From: an uncultured Bacteroidota bacterium | GTDB lineage: Bacteria; Bacteroidota; Bacteroidia; Chitinophagales; Chitinophagaceae | Assembly (NCBI GenBank): GCA_903854725.1 | Contig: CAINWZ010000120.1 | Span: 1-32,743, forward strand | Length of the DNA: 32,743 nt | Reading direction: 5' to 3' | Shown here: one piece after another, positions 1 to 7,375 of the stretch | Layout of the letters: every line of letters starts with the position of its first letter | Numbering within the stretch: position 1 is the first letter of the stretch | Made by a program: the position numbers and the translations under genes | The notes under the pieces: generated by a model | Told to the model about the DNA's origin: nothing | Database searches by the model: none | The model's input: the letters and a program-made list of their open reading frames with translations, nothing else

Positions 1-324
1 AAAGAAAAGTTAAATGTAACGGTGCTTAAACATACCGAATTTATAAAAAAGCCATTGAAAACCATTGCCTTATGTGGTGGATCAGGTAGTTTCCTTATTG
101 CCGATGCCAAAGCCCAAAATATTGACTGTTTTATCACCAGCGACCTTAAATATCATGACTTTTTTGAGGCGGATGGGCAGCTTTTACTGATAGATATAGG
201 CCATTGGGAAAGCGAACAATGGGTCGCTCCCCTAATTGTTGCTAATTTGAAGCTTAAATTCCCTACCTTTGCCGTCCTCGAATCCTTGGTAAACACACAA
301 CCTGTGCACTACCTTAAAGATTGA
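1..324 (+). CDS. Nif3-like dinuclear metal centre protein, C-terminal part (5' end outside window)
   Basis: The reading frame is open from base 1, so the gene begins upstream; the GTG at 22 is probably an internal valine codon. The visible ~107 residues are the C-terminal lobe of the Nif3/YqfO/YbgI family (GTP cyclohydrolase I type 2 / NIF3): a CGGSGS motif, then TSDLKYHDF, then IDIGHWESE. In this family the His and Glu of the last motif help bind a pair of metal ions in a ring-shaped oligomer. The biochemical role of the family is still unclear. The next gene, a coiled-coil zinc-ribbon protein, lies 39 bp downstream on the same strand. Family assignment is strong; function is not known from sequence. 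Confidence 0.9.
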   Translation, partial: KEKLNVTVLKHTEFIKKPLKTIALCGGSGSFLIADAKAQNIDCFITSDLKYHDFFEADGQLLLIDIGHWESEQWVAPLIVANLKLKFPTFAVLESLVNTQPVHYLKD

Positions 325-350
325 GGTTCACTTATTTAAGACCATCCAAA

Positions 351-363
351 TAAATTTGAAAAT
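351..363 (+). promoter_or_regulatory. Candidate -7 box just before the zinc-ribbon gene
   Basis: TAAATTTG at 351-358 matches the Bacteroidota -7 consensus TAnnTTTG perfectly and stops five bases before the ATG at 364. I see no good -33 TTTG at the expected distance. If used, the transcript would have almost no leader. Confidence 0.35.
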
Positions 364-1119
364 ATGGCATCAGTCAAAGACTTTTCGGTTGAAGAAAAAT
401 TAGTTAATCTTTACAAACTTCAAACTGTTGATAGCAGTATTGATCAGATTGAAATTCTTCGTGGTGAATTACCAATGGAAGTAAAAGATTTAGAAGATGA
501 AGTTCAAGGTTTGCAAAACAGACAAACTAGAATTGAAGAAGAAATTAATGGTATCACTGAATTTATCGATGAGAAAAAAGCAGCGATAAAAACAAGTGAA
601 GAATTAATTGCTAAATACGAAAAACAAAGCGAGAACGTTAAAAACAATCGTGAGTTTGAAGCTATTAACAAAGAATTAGAAATGCAAGGTTTAGAAATTA
701 AACTAGGCGAAAAACACATTCGTGACGCAAACGAGGAATTAGCAGAAAAGATTAAGGTATTGGATGCTGCTAAAAAAACAATTGCTGTTAAGGATGGCGT
801 TTTAACACATAAGAAAAGCGAATTAGAGAAGATTATAGCTGATACAGAAATTGAAGAGAAAGACTTAAGAAAAAAGAGCGAAGATGCTAGAGCGCACATT
901 GATGAGCGTTTATTATATAGCTACGATCGTATTAGAAATAGTTACCACAATGGCCTAGCCGTGGTAACTGTAGAAAGAGACGCTTGTGGTGGTTGCTTTA
1001 ACTCAATCCCCCCTCAACGCCAAAGCGAAATTCGTTTACACAAGAAGATCATCGTATGTGAAAACTGCGGTCGTATCTTGGTGGAGGAAGATGTAACGAA
1101 AGAGTCCAATAAGAAGTAA
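364..1119 (+). CDS. Coiled-coil protein with C4 zinc ribbon (DUF164/zf-RING_7 type)
   Basis: This is a 251-residue soluble protein with no signal peptide. Residues ~10-180 are rich in Glu, Lys and Leu with heptad-like spacing, indicating a long coiled coil. The C-terminal part carries two CxxC pairs, Cys208/Cys211 (CGGC) and Cys232/Cys235 (CENC), separated by the SIPPQRQSEIR segment typical of the C4 zinc-ribbon family PF02591. Members are widespread in bacteria and are thought to bind nucleic acid or scaffold a complex, but no reaction is established. It follows the Nif3-family gene, a pairing I recall from related genomes, so the two may be co-transcribed. The ATG at 364 is preceded by an A-rich stretch and a -7-like box. 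A hairpin with a T-tract follows the stop. Confidence 0.9.
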   Translation: MASVKDFSVEEKLVNLYKLQTVDSSIDQIEILRGELPMEVKDLEDEVQGLQNRQTRIEEEINGITEFIDEKKAAIKTSEELIAKYEKQSENVKNNREFEAINKELEMQGLEIKLGEKHIRDANEELAEKIKVLDAAKKTIAVKDGVLTHKKSELEKIIADTEIEEKDLRKKSEDARAHIDERLLYSYDRIRNSYHNGLAVVTVERDACGGCFNSIPPQRQSEIRLHKKIIVCENCGRILVEEDVTKESNKK

Positions 1120-1148
1120 AACTAAAAATAGTTTTAAAAAATAATCAA

Positions 1149-1184
1149 GAAGGGTGGCCTAACAGCTACCCTTTCTTTATTTTT
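1149..1184 (+). terminator. Rho-independent terminator after the zinc-ribbon gene
   Basis: The left arm (1149-1158) pairs with the right arm (1165-1174) around a six-base loop. The stem is about 10 bp with a GGGT/ACCC core and two G-T pairs, followed by a T-rich tract ending at 1184. It lies between the stop at 1119 and the next ATG at 1190. Confidence 0.75.
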
Positions 1185-1189
1185 ACCCT
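1178..1189 (+). promoter_or_regulatory. Candidate -7 box four bases before the TPR gene
   Basis: TATTTTTA (1178-1185) matches TAnnTTTG except for the last base, and four bases separate it from the ATG at 1190. It overlaps the T-tract of the upstream terminator, so it could be only that tract. No -33 element is visible. Confidence 0.25.
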
Positions 1190-2680
1190 ATGAGAAAATG
1201 GTTATTGCTTGCAATTTTAGTATTTACATTAGGCGGAAACCTTTTTGCACAATTGCAATATAATTGGAATGATAAGTCGCAACAAATTTATGATGCCATT
1301 ACTTCGTTCAGAATTCCAGAAGCAAGAAAATGGTTAGAGGTAGAGAAAAAAAATAGCCCTACTAATTTAATCAACCCTTTACTTGAAAGCTACGCCGATT
1401 TTTATCAATTATTTTTTAACGAAAGCGTTGCCGATTACGAAAAGCTATATCCTCAATTTGAAAAGCGCATGCAGCTTTTTGAAACAGGCCCTAAACAATC
1501 TCCTTATTATATATATTGTTTAGGTGTTACTCATTTACATAAATCTTTAGTGGCTATTCGCTTTGATAAAAATTGGGATGCTGCTTTAGATTTTAGAAAA
1601 GCGTATCTACACTTTAAAGAGAATAAAAAATTGTTTCCCAAATTCACACAAGGCGATGTGTACTATGGCTTAATGACCACTATTATTGGCACGGTACCTA
1701 AAGGCTATGCCTGGATGGCCAATGTATTAGGCATGAGTGGCAAAATAACTGATGGCAATGCCTTAGTACTTAAATACATTAATAGTAAAGATGAATACAG
1801 TGCAAGAAGTAGAAATGAAGCATTATTTGTTTATCCATTTTTATTAATGAATTTTGAAGGCAATCAAGAAAAGGCTTTTGAGTTTATAGAATCTGCTCCT
1901 TATGACTTTAAGAAAAATCAGTATCATTCTTACATGGCAGCTAACCTATACTTGAATCATCAACAATCAAGTAAAGCACTCAAGATTGTTCAAGAAATGG
2001 AGATGACTGATGCTTATATGCCACTTCCCTTTTGGCAATTTGAAATTGGCTATGCTTATATTAATGAATTAAAATTAGATAAAGCACAAAAAGCATTTAC
2101 CGAATTCGTGACTACTTTTAAAGGTAATTTTTATGTGAAGGATTCTTATGAAAGGTTAAGTTGGATTGCTTATATGCAGGGCGACACTAAAAAAGCGGCT
2201 GCATATCGTAATAATGTATTGACGCAAGGCAATCAAATTACCGATGCAGATAAGCTAGCTTTTCAAAATGCAAAAAAAGGCACATGGCCTCATCCTACTT
2301 TATTAAAAGCAAGGCTACTAAGTGATGGTGGCTATCAGACACAAGCACTTGCTATTTTAGCAGGCAAAACAACTAACGACTTTGCAACCGAGGCAGATAA
2401 AACAGAATTCGCCTACCGATTAGGTCGCATTTACGATTTAATGGGCGATGCAGATAATGCTATACGATTTTATAAATCGGCCATTGAGAAGGGAGAAAAT
2501 TTAACAGAATATTTTGCAGCCCGTGCCGCCCTACAAGTTGGCTTATTGTATGAGCATAAAGGCTCATACTCAAAAGCCATTGAGTTTTTTAATACCTGTA
2601 TAAACATGAAAAACCACGCTTTCAAAAATTCTTTAGACCAGAAAGCAAAGTCGGGCATTCAGCGTTGTTTAAAACAATAA
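1190..2680 (+). CDS. Exported tetratricopeptide-repeat protein
   Basis: This is a 496-residue protein with an N-terminal signal peptide: Arg2/Lys3, a hydrophobic core at residues 4-16 and a probable cleavage site after Ala20 (LFA|Q). There is no lipobox Cys, so a soluble periplasmic location is likely. The body is alpha-helical and rich in aromatic residues. Clear TPR units lie near the C-terminus (FAYRLGRIYDLMGDADNAI and the ALQVGLLYEHKGSYSKAIEF unit). The middle segment, GDVYYGLMTTIIGTVP followed by VLGMSGKITDG, is reminiscent of the TTC39/IML2 (DUF3808) layout, but I hold that loosely. A terminator upstream and recN 60 bp downstream suggest its own transcription unit or one shared with recN. 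The function is unknown; TPRs imply a protein-binding role. Confidence 0.85.
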   Translation: MRKWLLLAILVFTLGGNLFAQLQYNWNDKSQQIYDAITSFRIPEARKWLEVEKKNSPTNLINPLLESYADFYQLFFNESVADYEKLYPQFEKRMQLFETGPKQSPYYIYCLGVTHLHKSLVAIRFDKNWDAALDFRKAYLHFKENKKLFPKFTQGDVYYGLMTTIIGTVPKGYAWMANVLGMSGKITDGNALVLKYINSKDEYSARSRNEALFVYPFLLMNFEGNQEKAFEFIESAPYDFKKNQYHSYMAANLYLNHQQSSKALKIVQEMEMTDAYMPLPFWQFEIGYAYINELKLDKAQKAFTEFVTTFKGNFYVKDSYERLSWIAYMQGDTKKAAAYRNNVLTQGNQITDADKLAFQNAKKGTWPHPTLLKARLLSDGGYQTQALAILAGKTTNDFATEADKTEFAYRLGRIYDLMGDADNAIRFYKSAIEKGENLTEYFAARAALQVGLLYEHKGSYSKAIEFFNTCINMKNHAFKNSLDQKAKSGIQRCLKQ

Positions 2681-2740
2681 ATCTTTTTTTAAGAACAAAA
2701 TTTGTGCATCATTTTCGGGTAATGTATATTGCAGCTTACG

Positions 2741-4396
2741 ATGTTAACCAAGTTAGAAATTCAAAACTATATTTTAATAGATCATTTAAGCATCGATCTA
2801 TCCAACCAGCTATCTGTTATTACAGGAGAGACCGGCGCGGGTAAAAGTATTATTATGGGGGCGCTCGGTTTAATATTAGGAGATCGTGCCGATAGTACTG
2901 TTTGTAGAGACGCTAGTAAAAAATGTTTTATTGAAGGTGTATTTCATTTAAGCGACACAAAAATGTATGAACCTTTCTTTGCAGAAAATGAAATTGAATT
3001 ACATGAAGAATTAATTATAAGAAGAGAAATTAGTGCCCAAGGAAAATCAAGGGCTTTTATTAATGATACGCCAGTAACGCTTATTGTTTTAAAAGATTTA
3101 ACAAGCAAATTGGTTGATCTGCATCAGCAGTTTGACACGATGGCTTTAGGCGACACCGATTTTCAACGAACCGTTATTGATGCCTTAGCGAGTTCGCAAA
3201 AAGAGCTTGCACAATACCAACAAACTTTTACATTGTGGAAAGAGCAGGAGAAAAAACTACAAAGCTTATTGACTCAAAAAGAAGATTTTGAAAAAACAGA
3301 GAGCTACAAACAGCATTTACATAAAGAATTAGCTGAATTACAATTACAAGAAAACGAAATCGAAAACGCAGAGCAAGAATTAAAATTTTTAGAAAATGCG
3401 GTGGGCATTAAGTCTCAACTAGCAGCATCCATTCAAGTACTTGATAATTCTGATAACCCCATTGTGCAACAACTAAAACAAATGGGGCATAATTTAGAAA
3501 GCATTGTTAAATGGCAGCCCGATTTCGCAACCCTTGTTGACAGACTTAAAGCTGCTCAAATTGAAATAGCGGATATTGCTAGCGATTTAAATAATTGGCA
3601 GGATAAAATTGACTTCGACGATAAAAAAATTAACCTCCTACAAGAACGTCTTTCCTTAGGGTATAATTTACTCAAAAAACACAAGGTGCAAACCACTGCA
3701 GAGCTATTGGAAATTACTGCAGCACTGGAAAAAGATTTAACGGAGGTTTTAAATTTGAATGATCAAATAAGCGAGCTTACTAAGCGTGTAAAAGAATTAG
3801 AGAAAGAAGTTATTTCTCATGCAGCAACTTTAACGAGTAAGAGAGAAAAGCAAATGACTCCTCTTACCAATAATGTAAATAAATTATTACACCAAGTGGG
3901 CATGCCTAATGCAAAAATTAAAGTGACCATTGACGAAGTACCTTATAACTTATTTGGAAAAGACAAAGTGGATATCTTATTTGACGCCAACAATACCCAA
4001 AAATTTGAGCCCATTAAAAAAGTAGCAAGTGGTGGTGAATTAAGTAGATTAATGTTATGTATAAAATCCCTGGTAGCAAAATCGGTGGATTTACCTACTA
4101 TGATATTTGATGAAATTGATACCGGCATCTCTGGAGAACCTGCCAAACAAGTGGGTTTACTCTTGCAAAATTTAGGCCAAGCCAGACAGGTTTTATGTAT
4201 TACCCATCAACCTCAAATTGCCGCCAAAGGCAATGCGCACTTATATGTTTATAAAGAGCAAAAAGGTACTACTACGCATACTTATTTGAAAACATTAGAT
4301 GCCAAAGAACGCGTTCAGCATATTGCTACCATGATTGGCGGCGACCCTCCTAGCAAGTCTGCCATAGACAATGCTAAAGAACTATTGGCTTCTTAG
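2741..4396 (+). CDS. recN: DNA repair protein RecN
   Basis: This is a 551-residue SMC-like ATPase of double-strand-break repair. It has a Walker A motif GETGAGKS at residues 29-36, a long central coiled coil (~150-380), an ABC signature in ASGGELSRLM, Walker B in TMIFDEIDTGISG and a CITHQPQIAA switch motif. Order and length fit RecN, which gathers broken DNA ends for RecA-dependent recombination. I chose the ATG at 2741 because the family starts with a short M-L-x-x-L-x-I-x-N segment (here MLTKLEIQNY); an in-frame TTG twelve bases upstream is less likely. Upstream lies the TPR gene, downstream fabI after a 73-bp gap. No SOS-box-like site is apparent. The identification is secure. Confidence 0.97.
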   Translation: MLTKLEIQNYILIDHLSIDLSNQLSVITGETGAGKSIIMGALGLILGDRADSTVCRDASKKCFIEGVFHLSDTKMYEPFFAENEIELHEELIIRREISAQGKSRAFINDTPVTLIVLKDLTSKLVDLHQQFDTMALGDTDFQRTVIDALASSQKELAQYQQTFTLWKEQEKKLQSLLTQKEDFEKTESYKQHLHKELAELQLQENEIENAEQELKFLENAVGIKSQLAASIQVLDNSDNPIVQQLKQMGHNLESIVKWQPDFATLVDRLKAAQIEIADIASDLNNWQDKIDFDDKKINLLQERLSLGYNLLKKHKVQTTAELLEITAALEKDLTEVLNLNDQISELTKRVKELEKEVISHAATLTSKREKQMTPLTNNVNKLLHQVGMPNAKIKVTIDEVPYNLFGKDKVDILFDANNTQKFEPIKKVASGGELSRLMLCIKSLVAKSVDLPTMIFDEIDTGISGEPAKQVGLLLQNLGQARQVLCITHQPQIAAKGNAHLYVYKEQKGTTTHTYLKTLDAKERVQHIATMIGGDPPSKSAIDNAKELLAS

Positions 4397-4413
4397 TATT
4401 ATTGACTTTAATA

Positions 4414-4446
4414 TTGTCTTTATATAAGATATTATAATTATTTTTA
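4414..4446 (+). promoter_or_regulatory. Candidate fabI promoter
   Basis: TATTTTTA at 4439-4446 resembles the -7 box TAnnTTTG with one mismatch. A TTG at 4414-4416 could serve as the -33 element at a long 22-base spacing. The start codon is at 4470, which would give a leader of roughly 20 bases. Confidence 0.3.
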
Positions 4447-4469
4447 CAGCAATTAAATAAACCATACAA

Positions 4470-5288
4470 ATGGCGTACAATTTACTAAAAGGAAAAAGAG
4501 GAATTATAACAGGTGCATTAGACAGCAACTCTATTGCTTGGAAAGTGGCCGAAAAAGCACATGAAGAAGGTGCAACATTTGTTTTAACTAACGCTCCTAT
4601 TGCAATGCGCATGGGTGAAATAAATGGATTGGCCGAAAAAACAAATTCTAAAATTGTTCCAGCCGATGCTACTAGCGTGGAAGAGTTAACCAACTTGTTT
4701 ACCCAATCTCAAGAAATATTAGGCGGTAAAATAGATTTCGTTTTGCATTCAATAGGCATGAGTGTTAACATTCGTAAGAAAATTGCTTACCCAGAATTGA
4801 ACTATGACTATTATGCAAAAGGAGTAGATGTTTCTGCTATGTCTTTGCATAAAATGTTAAGCGTTGCCTATAAAATGGATGCCTTAAATAACGAAGCTAG
4901 TGTTGTGGCACTTACTTATGCAGCAGCACAAAGAACTTTCCCGTTTTATACCGATATGGCAGATATTAAAGCATTATTGGAATCTATTGCACGTAGTTTT
5001 GGATACCATTATGGCTTAAGAAACAAAGTGCGTGTGAATACTGTTTCCCAATCTCCTACTAAAACAACTGCAGGTACTGGCATTAAAGGTTTTGGCGACT
5101 TTTTTGATTACGCCAATGCTATTGCTCCGTTAGGAAATGCTACTGCCGAAGATTGTGCTAATTATTGCGTGACCTTGTTTTCTGATCTTACGAAAATGGT
5201 GACCATGCAAAACTTATTCCATGATGGAGGTTACTCCACAACGGGCGTAAGTGATTTAATTATGCAAAAAGCAGGTATTACAGAATAA
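4470..5288 (+). CDS. fabI: Enoyl-[acyl-carrier-protein] reductase (NADH), FabI
   Basis: This enzyme catalyses the last step of each fatty acid elongation cycle, reducing trans-2-enoyl-ACP with NAD(P)H. It is a 272-residue short-chain dehydrogenase of the FabI class. The N-terminus has GIITGALDSNSIAW, the FabI form of the nucleotide-binding loop. The catalytic pair is Tyr160 with Lys167 in the Y-x6-K spacing specific to FabI (YTDMADIK), with a second conserved Tyr150, matching E. coli Tyr156/Lys163/Tyr146. The VRVNTVSQSPTKT segment follows the active site and includes the substrate-binding loop. It is the target class for triclosan and isoniazid-like inhibitors. No other fab genes are nearby. 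The SemiSWEET gene starts 30 bp downstream and may share the transcript. Confidence 0.97.
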   Translation: MAYNLLKGKRGIITGALDSNSIAWKVAEKAHEEGATFVLTNAPIAMRMGEINGLAEKTNSKIVPADATSVEELTNLFTQSQEILGGKIDFVLHSIGMSVNIRKKIAYPELNYDYYAKGVDVSAMSLHKMLSVAYKMDALNNEASVVALTYAAAQRTFPFYTDMADIKALLESIARSFGYHYGLRNKVRVNTVSQSPTKTTAGTGIKGFGDFFDYANAIAPLGNATAEDCANYCVTLFSDLTKMVTMQNLFHDGGYSTTGVSDLIMQKAGITE

Positions 5289-5318
5289 TATTTCTTAACC
5301 GCACCTATATTTTAGTTT

Positions 5319-5588
5319 ATGAAAAAAGAAATAAACCCTAAGTTAATAGAATTTATAGGCTATCTAGGTTCACTACTTAGCTGTATCACTTTTATACCTC
5401 AAGTATACCTTTCCTGGAAATCACAAAGCGTAGGTGATTTAAGCTTGCTTATGATTCTTATTGTTATCTCAAGTACGATTGTGTGGCTTACTTATGCTTA
5501 CTTAATAAAAAGCAAGCCAGTATTTGTAGCCAACTCAGTGGTATTTGTTTTAAGCTTAATGCTTCTTTATTTTAAATTGACTTTTTAA
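5319..5588 (+). CDS. SemiSWEET-type small sugar transporter (PQ-loop)
   Basis: This is an 89-residue integral membrane protein with three predicted helices (about 11-31, 42-62, 67-86). That is the one-half unit size of bacterial SemiSWEETs, which dimerise into a sugar facilitator. The signature is the PQ motif in TM1 (Pro27-Gln28) in the context FIPQVYLSWKSQSVGDLS. Trp56 in TM2 and Asn72 in TM3 sit where pocket residues are found in the family, though I place them only by eye. It lies 30 bp after fabI on the same strand and just before a very strong hairpin terminator, so it probably ends that unit. The substrate cannot be told from sequence. Confidence 0.88.
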   Translation: MKKEINPKLIEFIGYLGSLLSCITFIPQVYLSWKSQSVGDLSLLMILIVISSTIVWLTYAYLIKSKPVFVANSVVFVLSLMLLYFKLTF

Positions 5589-5611
5589 AATAGTACTTAC
5601 TAACCCATCTA

Positions 5612-5651
5612 AATAATAAAGGGTCCCGATTGCTCGGGGCCCTTTATTATT
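5612..5651. terminator. Strong hairpin terminator between convergent genes
   Basis: An 18-bp stem (5612-5629 with 5634-5651, one T-G pair) closes a four-base loop, and a run of T follows on the plus strand (to 5658). The inner half is GC-rich, the outer half AT-only. It ends the fabI-SemiSWEET unit. The AT-rich outer stem also supplies T-rich sequence on the minus strand, so it may also stop transcription from the gene at 5715-5936. Confidence 0.9.
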
Positions 5652-5673
5652 ATTTTTTATAAAATCATTAGAG

Positions 5674-5719
5674 ACTAATTTTAAGAATTTTATATTCTAT
5701 AAAAATTCTTAAAATTAGT
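5674..5719. repeat. AT-only palindrome overlapping the DUF2795 stop codon
   Basis: A perfect 18-bp inverted repeat (5674-5691 with 5702-5719) has a ten-base loop and contains only two G-C pairs. The right arm includes the stop codon (5715-5717) and two bases of the codon before it, so RNA from the minus-strand gene can fold right at its stop. No T-run follows on the minus strand, so it is more likely an mRNA 3'-end structure than a terminator by itself. Confidence 0.7.
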
Positions 5720-5936
5720 ACTCGTCTTCATTAAACATAAAATCGTCGTGGCTTGGATAGTCAGGCCAAATATCTTCGATACTCTCATACACTTCACCTT
5801 CGTCTTCTAACTCTTGCAAGTTCTCCACTACTTCGATAGGAGCACCGCTTCTGATGGTGTAATCAATCAATTCATCTTTGGTAGCTGGCCATGGAGCTTC
5901 TTCTAAAAAGCTGGCTAATTCTAAAGTCCAAAACAT
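5715..5936 (-). CDS. Small acidic DUF2795-type protein
   Basis: I place the start at 5936, giving 73 residues (MFWTLELASFLEEAPWPATK...NEDEY). This matches the size and sequence pattern of a short family that I recall as DUF2795 in Bacteroidota: WTLELAS, APWPATKDELIDY, SGAPIEVVENL, EDIWPDYP and an acidic C-terminus. A longer in-frame start at 6071 would run through the promoter region and into lolD, so it is rejected. The protein is acidic and soluble, with a helix-rich middle resembling a small DNA- or protein-binding fold; no function is known. A near-perfect promoter (5951-5981) precedes it, giving an mRNA leader of about ten bases. It is divergent from lolD. Confidence 0.88.
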   Translation of the reverse strand: MFWTLELASFLEEAPWPATKDELIDYTIRSGAPIEVVENLQELEDEGEVYESIEDIWPDYPSHDDFMFNEDEY

Positions 5937-5950
5937 AGCTTTATTTTTTG

Positions 5951-5981
5951 CAAAAGTAGCCGTATAAATGATATAACCAAA
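5951..5981 (-). promoter_or_regulatory. Bacteroidota-type promoter for the DUF2795 gene
   Basis: On the minus strand a TTTG (-33, at 5978-5981) is followed after 19 bases by TACTTTTG (-7, at 5951-5958), both exact matches to TTTG and TAnnTTTG. The ATG begins 14 bases after the -7 box. Confidence 0.8.
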
Positions 5982-6018
5982 TCTGTTTTTTCTACAGGAT
6001 GTAAACAAATCTTTAAAT

Positions 6019-6051
6019 TTTGTCAAATTTGACTGGGAATTGCTAGGTTTG
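6019..6051 (+). promoter_or_regulatory. Bacteroidota-type promoter for lolD, leaderless spacing
   Basis: TTTG at 6019-6022 is followed after 21 bases by TAGGTTTG at 6044-6051, an exact TAnnTTTG. Only four bases (TACC) separate this box from the ATG at 6056, so transcription should start at or next to the start codon. Confidence 0.75.
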
Positions 6052-6055
6052 TACC

Positions 6056-6724
6056 ATGGATCAAGCGCCAAAACTACTAGTAGCCAAGGATATATGGAAA
6101 CAATATGGCCCCGTATCGGTGCTTAAGGGCGTCTCCTTGGAGGTTAACAGAGGGGAATTAGTAAGTATCGTTGGCCCGTCTGGTGCCGGCAAATCAACCC
6201 TTTTATACATTGTGAGCAGTTTGGAAAAAGCCGATAAAGGCCAGGTATTTTTTGAAGGTCAAGATATCACCACAATTTCTGATACCGCTTTGGCGCATTA
6301 CCGAAATCAAAAAATCGGGTTCGTCTTTCAGTTCCACCATTTACTACCCGAATTCACTGCAATTGAAAATATATCTATACCGGGCTGGATTGCCAAAATG
6401 CCTTCCAAACAAATACATCAAAAAGCCATGGAGCTTTTAGACTTTATGGGACTTGCCGACAAAGTTGATAAAAAGCCCCATAGTTTATCTGGTGGTGAAC
6501 AACAAAGAGTGGCGGTGGCCCGTGCCTTATTAAATAGCCCTGCACTTATTTTTGCCGATGAACCTACAGGTAATTTAGATAGTGAAAATGCAAATGCCTT
6601 ACACGAACTTTTTATTCGATTAAGAAATGAAATGAATCAAAGTTTTTTAATGGTAACACACAATGAATCACTTGCTGCAATGAGCAATAGAAGTTTAACA
6701 ATGAAAGACGGAAAATTTTTATAA
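6056..6724 (+). CDS. lolD: ABC transporter ATP-binding protein, LolD family
   Basis: This is a 222-residue cytoplasmic ATPase subunit. It has Walker [10 protein letters not shown] at 40-48, Q-loop in [10 protein letters not shown] (~91-100), signature [15 protein letters not shown] at 144-158, Walker B LIFADEP with the TGNLDS D-loop at 164-175, and MVTHN. The [12 protein letters not shown] segment is typical of LolD, which powers LolCE to release lipoproteins from the inner membrane for transfer to the outer membrane. Close relatives in the same ABC subfamily (MacB, FtsE) look alike, so the LolD name is likely but not certain. No permease gene is adjacent; as is common in Bacteroidota, the LolCE-like subunit would be encoded elsewhere. 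It ends two bases before the convergent adenosyltransferase gene. Confidence 0.85.
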   Translation: MDQAPKLLVAKDIWKQYGPVSVLKGVSLEVNRGELVSIVGPSGAGKSTLLYIVSSLEKADKGQVFFEGQDITTISDTALAHYRNQKIGFVFQFHHLLPEFTAIENISIPGWIAKMPSKQIHQKAMELLDFMGLADKVDKKPHSLSGGEQQRVAVARALLNSPALIFADEPTGNLDSENANALHELFIRLRNEMNQSFLMVTHNESLAAMSNRSLTMKDGKFL

Positions 6725-6726
6725 TC

Positions 6727-7281
6727 CTACACTCTTGGTTTCCAAGGAGAATCTGGCACTCCATTTAAATGCCCAATATATCTAGACAAGACAAACAAAT
6801 AATCACTTAGTCTGTTCAAGTATTTAATAACCAGTGGTTCCACAAATAAATCTTCTTCCTGTAAATTAACGCACCAACGTTCTGCACGACGACACACGCA
6901 ACGTGCAATATGTGCTGTTGAAATAGCTTGATGTCCGCCTGGTAAAATAAAAGATTTCATAGGCTCAAGTACTTCGTTCATCTTATCAATTAATGTTTCT
7001 AGATAAGCAATATCCTCTTCTTTTAAATCTGGAATTTTTAAAGATGGTTCTTTATCTGGATCACATGCTAAGGAAGAACCTACGGTGAACAATCTGTCCT
7101 GCACTTCTTTCAAAACTGTTTTAATTTCAGTATGTGTAACCAAGTCGCTTAACAATCCAATGAATGAATTTAGCTCGTCCACCGTACCATAAGATTCTAT
7201 ACGAATATGACTTTTAGTAACACGGGTTCCGCCAATTAAAGATGTTTTACCTAGATCCCCTGCTTTTGTATAAATTTTCAT
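6727..7281 (-). CDS. pduO: Cob(I)alamin adenosyltransferase, PduO type
   Basis: This enzyme transfers the 5'-deoxyadenosyl group of ATP to cob(I)alamin, making coenzyme B12. It has 184 residues, the normal length for the PduO/MMAB class. Conserved motifs are KIYTKAGDLGKTSLIGG with the RV-K-x3-RIESYGTVDELNS segment at the N-terminus (ATP binding), FILPGG in the middle, and CRRAERW with KYLNRLSDYLFVLSRYI towards the C-terminus. The presence of the gene implies use of B12, made or imported, for example by methylmalonyl-CoA mutase or class II ribonucleotide reductase; none of these is in the window. No cobalamin riboswitch is visible upstream: the gap to the ABC gene is only 94 bp. A -7-like box TACAATTG (7286-7293) sits four bases before the ATG. 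Confidence 0.95.
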   Translation of the reverse strand: MKIYTKAGDLGKTSLIGGTRVTKSHIRIESYGTVDELNSFIGLLSDLVTHTEIKTVLKEVQDRLFTVGSSLACDPDKEPSLKIPDLKEEDIAYLETLIDKMNEVLEPMKSFILPGGHQAISTAHIARCVCRRAERWCVNLQEEDLFVEPLVIKYLNRLSDYLFVLSRYIGHLNGVPDSPWKPRV

Positions 7282-7285
7282 GGTA

Positions 7286-7293
7286 CAATTGTA
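7286..7293 (-). promoter_or_regulatory. Candidate -7 box four bases before pduO
   Basis: TACAATTG on the minus strand differs from TAnnTTTG at one base and is followed by TACC and the ATG, the same arrangement as for lolD. No convincing -33 TTTG is present. Confidence 0.35.
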
Positions 7294-7375
7294 AACCCCT
7301 GTTTAAAAAATCTGTTGTAGACCTAGGGGGTTTTGATACTAACAAAACTAGTAAAATAAAGTTCAAATAATAAAG

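Noticed and set aside
2663..2697. A small hairpin over the TPR-gene stop followed by T residues, as a terminator
   Set aside because: The stem is only about five A/T-rich pairs with a three-base loop and is separated from the T-run; too weak to claim.
5937..6071. A longer start at 6071 for the DUF2795 gene
   Set aside because: It would translate through both promoters and into lolD; the 73-residue version from 5936 matches the family size and sits just after a perfect promoter.
7291..7336. An inverted repeat (about eight pairs with a ~30-base loop) upstream of pduO, considered as a cobalamin riboswitch or terminator
   Set aside because: It is too short for a B12 riboswitch, has a large loop, and there is no T-run after it on the minus strand.
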